Assembly (NCBI RefSeq): GCF_000280925.3
Contig: NZ_CP012109.1
Location: 9,026,001 to 9,090,000, forward strand
From: Myxococcus hansupus
GTDB taxonomy: Bacteria > Myxococcota > Myxococcia > Myxococcales > Myxococcaceae
Direction of reading: 5' to 3'
Length of the DNA: 64,000 nt
The notes under the pieces were generated by a model that made no database searches, was not told the origin of the DNA, and saw nothing but the letters and a program-made list of their open reading frames with translations. The translations under genes and the position numbers were made by a program. The number at the start of each line of letters is the position of its first letter. Position 1 is the stretch's first letter. Of this stretch, positions 42,759 through 51,232 are shown one piece after another.

Positions 42759-43655
42759 TCAGGGCCGCAGCGCCCGGGCCACCAGCGGCGCCAGCGTCAC
42801 CACCTGGTGGTGGAAGGGCAGGCCCTGGACGGGCTCCACGCTGTCGGTGCTGACCAGGCGGGTCAGCGGCAGGTTGCGCAGCCGCTCCACCGCGGTGCCC
42901 ACCAGCAGGGCGTGCGTCGTCACGACCGTGAAGTCCTCCGTGCAGCCCGCGTCGCGCAGGGTGCCCGCCGCCGCGGCCAGGGTGCCGCCCGTGGACACCA
43001 TGTCATCCACCAGGATGGGACGACGGCCGCGCACCTCGCCCATGAGGCCGCTGGCGTGGACCTCGTCGCCGCTCAGGCGCACCTTGTGGATGACGGCCCA
43101 CGGCCGGTTCAGCAGCCGGGCCAGCGCCTCCGCGCGCTTCACCGCGCCCAGGTCCGGGGCCACGACGACGGACGTGTCGGTGACGGACTCGCGCAGCGCG
43201 TCCGCCAGCAGGGGCAGCGCGGTGAGGTGCTCCAGGGGCGCGCCGAAGCAGCCCTCCAGCGCGGGGCTGTGCAGGTCCACCACCTGGACCTTCGCGAAGC
43301 GGCCCTGGGTGAGCAGGTCGGCAATCAACCGCCCGCCCAAAGGCTCGCCGGGCTTGGCGCGTCGGTCCTGCCGCGCGTAGCCGAGGTAGGGGACCACCGC
43401 CTCCAGCCGCGCGGCGCCCATGCGCCAGCACGCGTCCGCCATCAGCAGCAGCTCCAGCAGGTGCTCGCCCGCGGGCGGCGTCGTGGACTGCACCAGCACC
43501 ACGGTGCGGCCACGGACGCGCTCGGGCACCTCGACGTGCATCTCCCCGTCCGGGAAGCGCTCGAAGTGGCAGTCCGCGGGCGCCACGCCCAGGGCTTGCC
43601 CGAGCGCGCGTCCGAGGTGAGGGCTCGCCGTGCCAACAAGGAGGACAGGGTCCAT
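42759..43655 (-). CDS. Ribose-phosphate pyrophosphokinase (PRPP synthetase), divergent type
   Basis: The gene encodes 298 residues from the ATG at 43655. The N-terminal half begins PVLLVGTASPHLGRALGQAL and has FERFPDGEMHVEVPE, while the C-terminal half has the PRPP loop ILVDDMVSTGGTL. VVDLHSPALEGCFG corresponds to the family signature but has Ala for the usual Gln. The catalytic flexible-loop motif DKRR is replaced by HKVRLSGDEV, which resembles the shorter archaeal-type enzymes. It should make PRPP from ribose 5-phosphate and ATP, possibly a second, non-housekeeping form. PRPP feeds NAD salvage through pncB. Confidence 0.8.
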   Translation of the reverse strand: MDPVLLVGTASPHLGRALGQALGVAPADCHFERFPDGEMHVEVPERVRGRTVVLVQSTTPPAGEHLLELLLMADACWRMGAARLEAVVPYLGYARQDRRAKPGEPLGGRLIADLLTQGRFAKVQVVDLHSPALEGCFGAPLEHLTALPLLADALRESVTDTSVVVAPDLGAVKRAEALARLLNRPWAVIHKVRLSGDEVHASGLMGEVRGRRPILVDDMVSTGGTLAAAAGTLRDAGCTEDFTVVTTHALLVGTAVERLRNLPLTRLVSTDSVEPVQGLPFHHQVVTLAPLVARALRP

Positions 43656-43801
43656 GGGCCGCACCCTAGCGCGCCTGCCAGGCGGACGGCGCATTCAGCG
43701 AGGTCCCCCCGCGAGCATCCCGGCGGGACGGCCCCTGCCTGCCCCTTCGCCGCCAGTCGGGGGCCCCGTGACTTCCTTGTGTGAAGTGGAGGATGGACGC
43801 G

Positions 43802-44485
43802 ATGCGGTTCAGGGACCGAGCAGATGCGGGTCGCCGGCTGGCGACTCGGCTGTTGCCTTACCGGGGGGATGCGGTGCGCGTGCTGGGGTTGGCCCGGGGC
43901 GGGCTCCGCGTGGCGTACGAGGTGGCACATGCGCTGGAGGCGCCGCTGGACGTGTGGGTGTCGAGACGCATCGACGTGCCGGGCCGGATGACGGTGCTGG
44001 GCGCGGTGTCGGAAGGCGGCGGCATCTACCTGGACCACGACGCGCTCCGGAGCCTGGGCCTGCCGGAGGTGGAGGCCCGGAGCCTGGCGCGCGCCGAGGC
44101 TTCGGAAGTGGACAATCAGGTCCAGCGGCTGCGTGGGACGCCGGAGCCCGCCCTGGGCGGGTGCACGGTGCTGCTGGTGGATGACGGCCTGGTGTCGGGC
44201 GCCACGGCGCTGGCCGCGCTCCAGACGCTGCGCAAGCAACGCCCGGCCCGGCTGGTGCTGGGCATCCCCGTGGGCACGCCCCATGGCCTGGCGCGCGTGC
44301 GGTCCGCGGCGGACTCCGTGCAGTGCGTGGAGGTGCTGCCCGCGATGCGCACCGTGGGCGAGGCGTACGACGACTTCCGGCCGTTGCCGGACGTGGAGCT
44401 GCGGCAGTTGCTCGCGCGAGCCCGCGAGCCCGTTCAGCCGCGCGAGGTCCTCGAGTCCACGGACCTGAGTGGCTTCTGGATGTGA
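43802..44485 (+). CDS. Phosphoribosyltransferase family protein
   Basis: The gene encodes 227 residues; GGAGGA 9 bases upstream supports the ATG at 43802 rather than the GTG at 43781 or the ATG at 43793. FRDRADAGRRLATRLLPY and VLGLARGGLRVAYEVAHAL are characteristic of COG1926-type phosphoribosyltransferases. The PRPP-binding motif is VLLVDDGLVSGATALAAL (usually DDGIATGAT). The nucleobase substrate is unknown. It heads a four-gene operon with an alpha/beta hydrolase (24 bases downstream), an archease-like protein and a hydrolase-OsmC fusion. In many bacteria such a transferase is fused to a dienelactone-hydrolase-like domain, consistent with this gene order. Confidence 0.8.
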   Translation: MRFRDRADAGRRLATRLLPYRGDAVRVLGLARGGLRVAYEVAHALEAPLDVWVSRRIDVPGRMTVLGAVSEGGGIYLDHDALRSLGLPEVEARSLARAEASEVDNQVQRLRGTPEPALGGCTVLLVDDGLVSGATALAALQTLRKQRPARLVLGIPVGTPHGLARVRSAADSVQCVEVLPAMRTVGEAYDDFRPLPDVELRQLLARAREPVQPREVLESTDLSGFWM

Positions 44486-44509
44486 GCCAAGACAGGGAGG
44501 CAACGCGAC

Positions 44510-45202
44510 ATGCGGCAGGAAATCAGCATGGACCCGGACGTCCGGGAGGTGAGCGTTCAGGCCGGTGGGGTGACGCTGGGCGGCAGTCTGGGTGTTCCCA
44601 CGGGAGCCCGCGGCCTGGTCATCTTCGCCCATGGCAGCGGCAGCAGCCGCTTCAGTCCACGCAACCGCGCCGTGGCCCGGGTGCTGCGCGCGTACGGACT
44701 GGCCACGCTGTTGTTCGACCTGCTCGATGAGGCGGAGGAGGTGGAGGACGCGGGCTCGGGGGAGCTGCGCTTCGACATCCCCTTCCTCGCGCGGCGTCTG
44801 GCGGCGGTGACGGACTGGGCGCGGATGGAGCCGGAGCTGGCGTCGCTGCGCCTGGGCTACTTCGGCTCCAGCACCGGGGCCGCGGCGGCGCTCGTCGCGG
44901 CGGCGCTGCACCCGGACCTCATCCACGCCGTCGTGTCGCGCGGCGGACGCCCGGACCTGGCCGGCCCGGTGCTGCACCGGGTGCAGGCGCCCACGCTGCT
45001 GCTGGTGGGAGGCCAGGACGTGGGCGTGCTGGAGCTGAATGAGTCGTCGCTGGCGCGCCTGGAGGGATTGAAGGGCATCCAAATCATCCCGGGGGCCACG
45101 CACCTCTTCGAGGAGCCCGGCGCGCTGGAAGAGGTGGCGCGACTGGCGGGGGCGTGGTTCCGGCGCTTCCTGGGCCGCGCGGAGCTGGAGGCACGCGCGT
45201 GA
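44510..45202 (+). CDS. Alpha/beta hydrolase, dienelactone hydrolase-like
   Basis: The gene encodes 230 residues. The strand LVIFAHGSGSSRFSPRN carries the HG oxyanion region, GYFGSSTGAAAAL holds the nucleophilic Ser in G-S-S-T-G, LLLVGGQDVGVLE supplies the Asp, and ATHLFEEPG the His. It fits the dienelactone hydrolase/small esterase family, and its substrate is unknown. The C-terminal codons overlap the start of the archease-like gene in GTGA. It probably works with the upstream phosphoribosyltransferase. Confidence 0.82.
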   Translation: MRQEISMDPDVREVSVQAGGVTLGGSLGVPTGARGLVIFAHGSGSSRFSPRNRAVARVLRAYGLATLLFDLLDEAEEVEDAGSGELRFDIPFLARRLAAVTDWARMEPELASLRLGYFGSSTGAAAALVAAALHPDLIHAVVSRGGRPDLAGPVLHRVQAPTLLLVGGQDVGVLELNESSLARLEGLKGIQIIPGATHLFEEPGALEEVARLAGAWFRRFLGRAELEARA

Positions 45203-45675
45203 GCCTGGAGCCCGGACAGTCCAACGAAGGCGCGGGGCCCGCGGCGACACCGGGCACGCCCGCGTGCTGGGAGCACGTGACGCGCGGCTCGGAGCGGCTG
45301 GTGCGGGGGCGGGGCCGCTCGCTGGAGGTGGCCTTCGAGCAGGCCGCGGTGGCGCTGTGCGCGCTGGTGGAGGACCCCTCGACGGTGGAGGTTCGTGAGG
45401 AGGTGGAGTTGGTGTGCGAGTCGCCGGAGCTGGACCGGCTGCTGGCGGACTGGCTGCGCGCCGTCGTCCATAAAATGGCGTCGCGTCATCTGGCCTTCCG
45501 CTGCTTCGCGGTGCGCATGGATGGCACGCGCCTCTTCGGCCACGCCTTCGGAGAGCCCCTGGACCGGGAGCAGCACCCCTTCGCGGGGGACGTGCGCGGC
45601 GTGTCGCTGGTGGACGCCCACGTCTGGCAGGGCGCGGACGGGCTCTGGACGGCCGAGTGTGAAGTGGAGCTGTGA
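45199..45675 (+). CDS. Archease-like protein lacking the usual metal-binding motif
   Basis: The gene encodes 158 residues from the GTG at 45199, which overlaps the previous stop. The order of blocks (WEHVTRGSERLVRG, SLEVAFEQAAVALCALV, DWLRAVVHKMASRHLAF, VRGVSLVDAHVWQGADGLW) follows the archease fold. Archease normally activates the RNA ligase RtcB and binds metal through an HTAD motif. Here the equivalent stretch reads HVTRGSE, with no Asp. No rtcB gene is in the window. It may be a degenerate paralogue with a different role in this operon. Confidence 0.65.
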   Translation: MSLEPGQSNEGAGPAATPGTPACWEHVTRGSERLVRGRGRSLEVAFEQAAVALCALVEDPSTVEVREEVELVCESPELDRLLADWLRAVVHKMASRHLAFRCFAVRMDGTRLFGHAFGEPLDREQHPFAGDVRGVSLVDAHVWQGADGLWTAECEVEL

Positions 45676-46880
45676 GCATGGGCACGCGGGACGTGACGCT
45701 GCGGGGCGCGGAGGGCGAGGTGGCGACGGCGCGGTTGGACCTGCCGCCAGGGCGCGCCGTGGCCAGCGCCGTGCTGGTGGGCTGCTTCGCCTGCTTGGGG
45801 CCTTCCCCCGGGCCTTCGCGATTGGCCCACGCGCTGGTGGCGCGCGGCTTCGCGGTGCTGACGCTGGACTTCACCTCACCCCCTTCCACGGGGGCGAGCA
45901 ATCGGCCGGACACGGTGCCCTCGGTGGACGCGGTGGTGGCCGCCGCGGCGTGGCTGCGCGAGCGTCATCCTCCAGCCCGGCTCCTGGTGGGCCACAGCCT
46001 GGGCGGCACGGCGGCGGCGGCGGCGTTGCCCCGGCTGCCGGAGGTGGCGGCGTTGGCGCTCGTCAATGCGCCGGTGGGCGGCGCGCCCGTGCGCGAGCGG
46101 CTGCCCTCACCGGCGCGCGAGGCGGGCGAGGGGGACGTGGACTTCGGGCCCGGGCGGCTGCGCCTCACGCACGGCTTCATGCGGGACATCGACGAGGCGC
46201 GGTTGCGGCAGGCCCTGGGAGCCTTCCCTGGCGCGGTGCTGGCGATGCAGGCCCCGGAGGACCGGTACGTGTCGCTGGAGCACGCCCGGCGGTGGATGGC
46301 GATGGCGCGCCGCTCCGCGAGCCTGATGCTCCTGGAGGGCGCGGACCACTTCCTGTCGCATGACGCGGACGCGGGCTTCGCCTCGGACATCCTGGGCGCC
46401 TGGGCCACGCGGCAGGTGGCGCCGGTGCGGGAGCGCGAGGCGCCGCTGCCGCCAGGGGTGGTGGAGGTCCACGAGGCAAGGGAGGGCCGCTTCGCGCAGG
46501 ACATCCGCGTGGGCGCGCACCGGCTGCGCTCGGACGAGCCGATGTCCGTGGGGGGCGAGGACACCGGTCCCACGCCCTTCGGCCTGCTGACCGCCGCGCT
46601 GGGCGCGTGCACCGCGATGACGCTGCGCCTCTATGCCGCGCGCAAGGGCTGGCCGCTGGAGCACGTCCACGTGCGGCTGAGCCACCAGAAGGTGCACGTG
46701 AAGGCCTGCGAGGAGTGCGAGGAGAAGGACGGGAAGATGGACCAGCTCCGGCGCACGGTGAAGCTGGAGGGGCCGCTGACGGAGGAGCAGCGCGCGCGGC
46801 TGGTGGCCATCGCGGACCGTTGCCCGGTGCACCGGACGCTCGCCTCGGAGGTGAGCGTCCGCACGGACGAGGAGCAATGA
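45672..46880 (+). CDS. Alpha/beta hydrolase-OsmC fusion protein
   Basis: The gene encodes 402 residues from the GTG at 45672, which overlaps the archease-like stop in GTGA; an ATG at 45678 is an alternative. The N-terminal 250 residues form an alpha/beta hydrolase, with LLVGHSLGGTAAAA carrying the Ser, APEDRY the Asp and GADHFLS the His. The C-terminal 150 residues are OsmC-like, with the two peroxidatic cysteines in GACTAMTL and CPVHRTL. Such bifunctional proteins probably reduce organic hydroperoxides or cleave and reduce thiol-reactive substrates; the physiological substrate is unknown. It is the last gene of the operon. A small hairpin follows at 46886-46901. Confidence 0.85.
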   Translation: MSMGTRDVTLRGAEGEVATARLDLPPGRAVASAVLVGCFACLGPSPGPSRLAHALVARGFAVLTLDFTSPPSTGASNRPDTVPSVDAVVAAAAWLRERHPPARLLVGHSLGGTAAAAALPRLPEVAALALVNAPVGGAPVRERLPSPAREAGEGDVDFGPGRLRLTHGFMRDIDEARLRQALGAFPGAVLAMQAPEDRYVSLEHARRWMAMARRSASLMLLEGADHFLSHDADAGFASDILGAWATRQVAPVREREAPLPPGVVEVHEAREGRFAQDIRVGAHRLRSDEPMSVGGEDTGPTPFGLLTAALGACTAMTLRLYAARKGWPLEHVHVRLSHQKVHVKACEECEEKDGKMDQLRRTVKLEGPLTEEQRARLVAIADRCPVHRTLASEVSVRTDEEQ

Positions 46881-46885
46881 ACGCC

Positions 46886-46901
46886 CCCCGCTCACTCGGG
46901 G
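46886..46901 (+). terminator. Short hairpin at the end of the phosphoribosyltransferase operon
   Basis: CCCCG (46886-46890), CTCACT and CGGGG (46897-46901) form a 5-bp stem just after the stop at 46880 and before the oligoribonuclease start at 46920. It is weak and lacks a T-run. Confidence 0.3.
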
Positions 46902-46919
46902 ACTGCTAGGGTCCGCCGC

Positions 46920-47471
46920 ATGAGTTCGCGTGAGCAGCGCCTGGTCTGGCTGGACCTGGAGATGACCGGGCTGGACCCGGAGACGTGTTCCATCATCGAG
47001 GTTGGCGTCATCATCACGGGCCCGGACCTGCGGCCCCTCGCGGAGTTCGAGCGGGTCATCTGGCAGCCGGAGGAGTCGCTGCTGCGCATGGAGCCCGTCG
47101 TCCGGGAGATGCACACCCGCAACGGGCTGCTGGAGAAGGTGCGCGCCTCCACGACCTCGCTGCGCGTGGCGGAGCGGGAAGTGACGGCGCTCGTCGCGGA
47201 ACACTGCGCCCTGGGCGAGGGCATCCTCGCCGGCAACTCCATCCACACCGACCGGCGCTTCCTGATTCGCTACATGCCCCTGCTGGAGCGCTACCTGCAC
47301 TACCGCATGGTGGATGTGACGAGCCTCAAGGTGCTGACGCGCGCCTGGTACCCGAACCTGGTGGAGCCTCGCAAGGCGCCCAGCGGGCACACGGCGCTGG
47401 CGGACCTGCGCGCCAGCATCTCCGAGCTCCAGTACTACCGCGACACGCTCTTCCGCCCGACGCCGGCCTAG
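46920..47471 (+). CDS. orn: Oligoribonuclease
   Basis: This protein of 183 residues is a DEDDh 3'-5' exonuclease. The first metal motif is LDLEMTGLD (Asp12, Glu14). IIEVGVIITGPDL, EREVTALVAEH and GNSIHTDRRFLIRYMP carry the middle Asp, and GHTALADLRASI the final His and Asp. It degrades 2- to 5-nucleotide RNAs, including the linear product of cyclic-di-GMP breakdown. Length and motif order are standard. Its stop overlaps the stop of the convergent response regulator gene in the four bases CTAG. Confidence 0.93.
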   Translation: MSSREQRLVWLDLEMTGLDPETCSIIEVGVIITGPDLRPLAEFERVIWQPEESLLRMEPVVREMHTRNGLLEKVRASTTSLRVAEREVTALVAEHCALGEGILAGNSIHTDRRFLIRYMPLLERYLHYRMVDVTSLKVLTRAWYPNLVEPRKAPSGHTALADLRASISELQYYRDTLFRPTPA

Positions 47472-47836
47472 GCGTTGGGCTGGGGCTCGACGAGCAGCTC
47501 GGCGATGGTGTCGAGCAGCACGTCCAGCTCGAAGGGCTTGGCGAGGAAGCGCGCGCTGGAGCGGCGCTCCTCGTCGGAGATGCGGCCCGCGCTCATCACC
47601 ACCACGGGGATGCCCTGCAGCCCGGCGTCCTCGCGCATGCGGCGCAGCATCTCCCGGCCGTCCATGACGGGCATCATCAAGTCGAGCAGCACCAGGTCCG
47701 GCCTCGCGTCCGCCATGCGGTGCAGGCCCTCGGCGCCGTTGAAGGCGGTGACGATGTCGTAGCCCTCCACGGACAGGATGTCCTGGAGCGCCTCGACGAT
47801 GGCCAGCTCGTCGTCCACGATGAGAAGCCGCTTCAT
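47468..47836 (-). CDS. Response regulator receiver protein
   Basis: The protein has 122 residues, a single receiver domain with no output domain. MKRLLIVDDELAIVEAL carries the acidic pair, VLLDLMMPVMDG carries the phospho-acceptor Asp near residue 51, and the conserved Lys lies in FLAKPFE near residue 100. It probably acts through a partner protein. The ATG overlaps the stop of the KaiC-like gene by four bases (ATGA), so the two are coupled. Confidence 0.9.
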   Translation of the reverse strand: MKRLLIVDDELAIVEALQDILSVEGYDIVTAFNGAEGLHRMADARPDLVLLDLMMPVMDGREMLRRMREDAGLQGIPVVVMSAGRISDEERRSSARFLAKPFELDVLLDTIAELLVEPQPNA

Positions 47837-49380
47837 TCTCCGCGTCCCCCGCGCCGGGGCGGCTTGCCTCGCCGCGCCGGTTTCGCCCCTGTCTTCGATT
47901 TCGACCTCCGCGCCGGCTTCGCCCGGGCGGGTGCGCGCCCGCTGAAGATGGCCTCGGCGCTCTCGCTGTCCTTCGCCACGTCGATGCCCCGGGCCGTCAT
48001 CGTGAACTGCCGCCAGGCGGCATCATGCCCGCTCTCCCGGGCCTTCGGCACGGAGATGACATGGAAGCGCCGCGAGCGCAGGTCCACCTGGCGGAGCTCG
48101 AGGATGGTGTCGACGAGCACCTCCACCCCCTGGGGCAGCACATCCCCCGAGGGGGCGATGAGCGGGCGGGTCTGCTGGATGGCCAGCGGGGTGACTCCCA
48201 GGGAAAGCAGTTCGTGCATGAGCGCGGCGAGAAAGCGGGGTGTGCGTTCCGGGTCCGTGAGCTCCTGGCAGAAGGACGCCAGCCCGTCCAGTACGAGGCG
48301 CTGGGTGCCGTGTTGTTTCACATGGCGGAACAGCTCCTCGGCCATCGCATCCGGCAGGGACTCCGCCGCCGCGCGGGTGCGCAGGTGGATTCGCCCCGCC
48401 TCCACGTGCTCCCGCAGGCCCAGGCCCATCCGCTCCGCCTTGTCGATGAGCCGGGGCGGCGTCTCCACGAAGCCGAAGAACAGCCCGGGCTCGCCCTGGC
48501 GCGCGCCCTCCGCCAGGAAGTGCAGGCCCAGCAGCGTCTTCCCGCTGCCCGCGGAGCCTGCGACGAGCGTGGACGACTCGCGCACCAGGCCGCCCGTGAG
48601 CATCCCATCCAGCGCGGGGATGCCGAAGGCGAGCCGTTCATCCAGCGAGGGCACCCGGAGGGGTTGCGGGATGTGGAGTGTCTCGATGCGGGGATGGACG
48701 CACACGCCATCGTTGGTGATTTCGAAGCTGTGCCGGCCGGAGAGCTGCTCGCCGCCGCGGAACTTCGACACCTCGATGGAGCGCACCGCCTTCACGCCGA
48801 ACTGCTCCTGCGTCACGCCAATGATGCCGTCCACCATGGTGTAGCGCGGGTCGGCCGGGTCATTGTGCTGCCCGGTGAGCATCAGCGTGGTGCAGCCCGC
48901 GAGCGCGTTGTGGACGCACAAACCGTGGAGGAACTCCCGCAGGCCGGGCGCGTTCTCCGACCGCTCCTCCAGGGCCATCAGCCCGTCCACCACCAGCACC
49001 GTGGCGCCGTGCTCGCGCACCGCGCGGAAGATGAGCCGGCTGAGTCCTCCCAGCCCCTCGGACTTGAGGGCCGCGGAGCCGCTCTCGTAGTTCAGCGCGC
49101 GGCCAACGTCCTCCTGGCGGAAGAAGCGCTGGCTCTTGAGGTGCAGCATCATCCGCGAGTGGGATTCGCCCATCACCGTGAGGTAGATGGCCCGTCCTCC
49201 GCGCGCGACGGTGGTGAAGCAGAACTGGTTGCCCAGAATCGTCTTCCCCGTCCCCGGCGCGCCCGTGACGATGTACGTGCCCCCGCGAAGAAAGCCGCCG
49301 CGCAGGAGCGCGTCCAGCCCTGGCACGCCGCTGGGAACCCGCGCGTCGGGTTCGGCCGGCCGCTCAGAGGTGTCCGTCAC
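47833..49380 (-). CDS. KaiC-like RecA-family ATPase with two domains
   Basis: The gene encodes 515 residues. Two KaiC/RecA domains each have a Walker A: GAPGTGKT at 40-47 and GSAGSGKT at 275-282. TVLVVDGL (Asp132) is the first Walker B. The catalytic glutamate pair of KaiC (EE after a TF strand) is replaced by VMGES at 69-73 in the first domain and reduced to FVETP near 304-308 in the second. This suggests weak or altered hydrolysis. A basic tail rich in Arg, Lys and Pro (residues 475-515) follows. KaiA and KaiB genes are not nearby. It is coupled to the single-domain response regulator gene. Confidence 0.85.
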   Translation of the reverse strand: MTDTSERPAEPDARVPSGVPGLDALLRGGFLRGGTYIVTGAPGTGKTILGNQFCFTTVARGGRAIYLTVMGESHSRMMLHLKSQRFFRQEDVGRALNYESGSAALKSEGLGGLSRLIFRAVREHGATVLVVDGLMALEERSENAPGLREFLHGLCVHNALAGCTTLMLTGQHNDPADPRYTMVDGIIGVTQEQFGVKAVRSIEVSKFRGGEQLSGRHSFEITNDGVCVHPRIETLHIPQPLRVPSLDERLAFGIPALDGMLTGGLVRESSTLVAGSAGSGKTLLGLHFLAEGARQGEPGLFFGFVETPPRLIDKAERMGLGLREHVEAGRIHLRTRAAAESLPDAMAEELFRHVKQHGTQRLVLDGLASFCQELTDPERTPRFLAALMHELLSLGVTPLAIQQTRPLIAPSGDVLPQGVEVLVDTILELRQVDLRSRRFHVISVPKARESGHDAAWRQFTMTARGIDVAKDSESAEAIFSGRAPARAKPARRSKSKTGAKPARRGKPPRRGGRGE

Positions 49381-49481
49381 ACGATGCTCCTTCCATCTTG
49401 GGGCGCGAACCTAGGCCAGCACGGAGCGCGTGCCACGCATTTGCACAGCGTGTGTTCGGAACCGGGCGCTGGCGGCGGCGC

Positions 49482-51050
49482 TCACCGCGCGCCGGGCGTC
49501 CCGGCTGTCGACAGCGAGGCGCGGAGCAGGTGCTTCTGGACCTTGCCCAGCGCATTGCGCGGCAGCGCGTCCGTGAAGACGACCTGACGGGGCTTCTTGA
49601 AGCTGGCGAGCCGGTCCTTGCACCAGTCCACCAGGGCCTGTGGCTCCGGCGCGGAGGTGCCCGCGTGGGGCACCACCACGGCCACCACCTGCTCCCCCAG
49701 GTCCGCGTCTGGCAGGCCCAGCACGGCCACCTCGGCGACGGCGGGGTGCATGGCGAGCACCTCCTCCACCTCGCGCGGGTACACGTTGAAGCCGCCGCTG
49801 ATGATGAGCTCGCGCGCGCGTCCGGTGATGCGCAGGTAGCCTTGCGCGTCGAACTCCCCCAGGTCGCCCGTGCGGAACCAGCCGTCGGCGTCGAAGGACT
49901 CGGCGGTGGCGTCCTGACGGCGCCAGTAGCCCGCGAAGACGTGAGGCCCCCGCACTTCGATTTCCCCCGTCTCACCGGCGGGCAGGAGCTGACGCGAGCG
50001 CACGTCCACCACGCGCGCCTCCTGGCCCGGGTAGGGGACGCCCACCGTGCCCGGCCGGCGCTCGCCGTCGTAGGGGTTGGTGGTGTTCATGATGGTCTCC
50101 GTCATCCCGTAGCGCTCCAGGATGCGGGCGCCCAGCTCCGCCTCGATGTCCGTGAAGAGCTGGGGGCTGAGCGGCGCCGACCCGGACACCCACAGGCGCA
50201 GCGCGCGCGGCTTCACGCGGGACGCGCGGGCCTCCTCCAGCAGGCGGCTGTACATGGTGGGCACGCCGAAGAACATCGTGAGGGAGGCGTCGTCGCGCAG
50301 CGTGGCCAGCACCTCCGGCGCGGTGAAGCGACGGCGCAGGTCCACGCTGGCGCCGGTGAACAGCGTGCCATGCAAGCCCACCATGAGCCCGTGGGTGTGG
50401 AAGAGCGGCAGGGCGAGCAGGAGCCGGTCCTTTTGCGTCCACCGCCACGCCTCGGTGACGGCCCGCACGTTGGCCAGCAGGTTGCGGTGCAGCAGCATGG
50501 CGCCCTTGGAGCGGCCCGTGGTGCCGGACGTGTAGCCCAGCACCGCCAGGTCCTCCGGACGCGGCAGCGCCAGCGGCGCGGTGGACGCCGTGCCCTCCGC
50601 CAGCAGCGTGTCGAAGGGGACCATGGCCAGGGACTCCGGCAGCGCGGCGGTGGGCGGCTCCACCGTGACGAGCCACTGGAGCGAGGGGAGCTGCGGCCGC
50701 AGCGGGGCCAGCTCGGCGGCGCCCGCGGCACCGGTGACGCAGACGCACACCTCCGCGTCGGACAGGATGTGCGCCAGCTCCACCTGCCGGTAGGCGGTGT
50801 TCACCAGCACCACCACGCCGCCCGCGGACTGCACGCCCAGGTAGGCGATGGCGAAGCGGGCGCTGTTCTCCAGGAACAGGGCCACCCGCTCTCCGGGCTG
50901 GAGCCCGCGCTGCTTCAGGCCTCGCGCGAAGGCCGTGACGTGCGTGGCGAGCTGTCCGTACGTGAAGGACTCCCGCTCGAACGTCAGCAGGGGCTGTCCG
51001 GGGGCTCGGTGCGCGTGGTCCAGGAACACTTCGAGAAGGGAGGACGACAT
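49482..51050 (-). CDS. Malonyl-CoA-synthetase-like acyl-CoA ligase
   Basis: The gene encodes 522 residues of the AMP-forming acyl-CoA synthetase family. The P-loop YTSGTTGRSKGAML, A8-type motif GWFRTGDLG and C-terminal Lys in NALGKVQKHLL are present. RYGMTETIMNTTNPYDGERR is close to the malonyl/methylmalonyl-CoA synthetase (MatB, ACSF3) signature. The likely reaction is activation of malonate or methylmalonate to its CoA thioester, for fatty acid or polyketide synthesis. It is divergent from the HlyD-ABC operon across 182 bases that contain a sigma-54 promoter for that operon. Confidence 0.85.
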   Translation of the reverse strand: MSSSLLEVFLDHAHRAPGQPLLTFERESFTYGQLATHVTAFARGLKQRGLQPGERVALFLENSARFAIAYLGVQSAGGVVVLVNTAYRQVELAHILSDAEVCVCVTGAAGAAELAPLRPQLPSLQWLVTVEPPTAALPESLAMVPFDTLLAEGTASTAPLALPRPEDLAVLGYTSGTTGRSKGAMLLHRNLLANVRAVTEAWRWTQKDRLLLALPLFHTHGLMVGLHGTLFTGASVDLRRRFTAPEVLATLRDDASLTMFFGVPTMYSRLLEEARASRVKPRALRLWVSGSAPLSPQLFTDIEAELGARILERYGMTETIMNTTNPYDGERRPGTVGVPYPGQEARVVDVRSRQLLPAGETGEIEVRGPHVFAGYWRRQDATAESFDADGWFRTGDLGEFDAQGYLRITGRARELIISGGFNVYPREVEEVLAMHPAVAEVAVLGLPDADLGEQVVAVVVPHAGTSAPEPQALVDWCKDRLASFKKPRQVVFTDALPRNALGKVQKHLLRASLSTAGTPGAR

Positions 51051-51103
51051 GGGCGCGCACCTTAACGCCGCCGCACCCCAGGGCTTCCACCCCTTGAGGG
51101 GGC

Positions 51104-51140
51104 TGTCCGCTTCTGGGACGAAGCTTTTCGCAAGCGGGCA
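51104..51140 (+). promoter_or_regulatory. Candidate upstream activator site for the sigma-54 promoter
   Basis: TGTCCGCTT (51104-51112) and AAGCGGGCA (51132-51140) form an inverted repeat with 8 of 9 matches. It lies about 65-100 bases upstream of the -24 element, a usual distance for an NtrC-family activator site. A second palindrome, CCTGAATGGTTTCAGG (51166-51181), lies closer to the promoter. Confidence 0.4.
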
Positions 51141-51165
51141 CGGCCTCCCCGGGAGGTCCTCGGGT

Positions 51166-51181
51166 CCTGAATGGTTTCAGG
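51166..51181. promoter_or_regulatory. Perfect palindrome CCTGAA-TGGT-TTCAGG
   Basis: This is a 6-bp perfect inverted repeat with a 4-base centre, 22 bases upstream of the sigma-54 -24 element. It could be an operator or a small hairpin in the divergent ligase gene's leader. Confidence 0.4.
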
Positions 51182-51202
51182 GGGTTGGGTGACGAAAAGG
51201 CC

Positions 51203-51219
51203 TTGGCACGCGCCTCGCT
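51203..51219 (+). promoter_or_regulatory. Sigma-54 promoter (-24/-12) of the efflux-regulator operon
   Basis: TTGGCACGCGCCTCGCT matches the sigma-54 consensus (YTGGCACGrNNNTTGCW) at all but two informative positions, with GG at 51205-51206 and GC at 51217-51218 separated by exactly 10 bases. It lies directly before an operon whose last genes encode an NtrC-family activator and its kinase. The start site would fall near 51230, only about 3 bases before the GTG at 51233, so translation may be leaderless or a second promoter may exist. Confidence 0.65.
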
Positions 51220-51232
51220 CTAGGGAGGCCCC

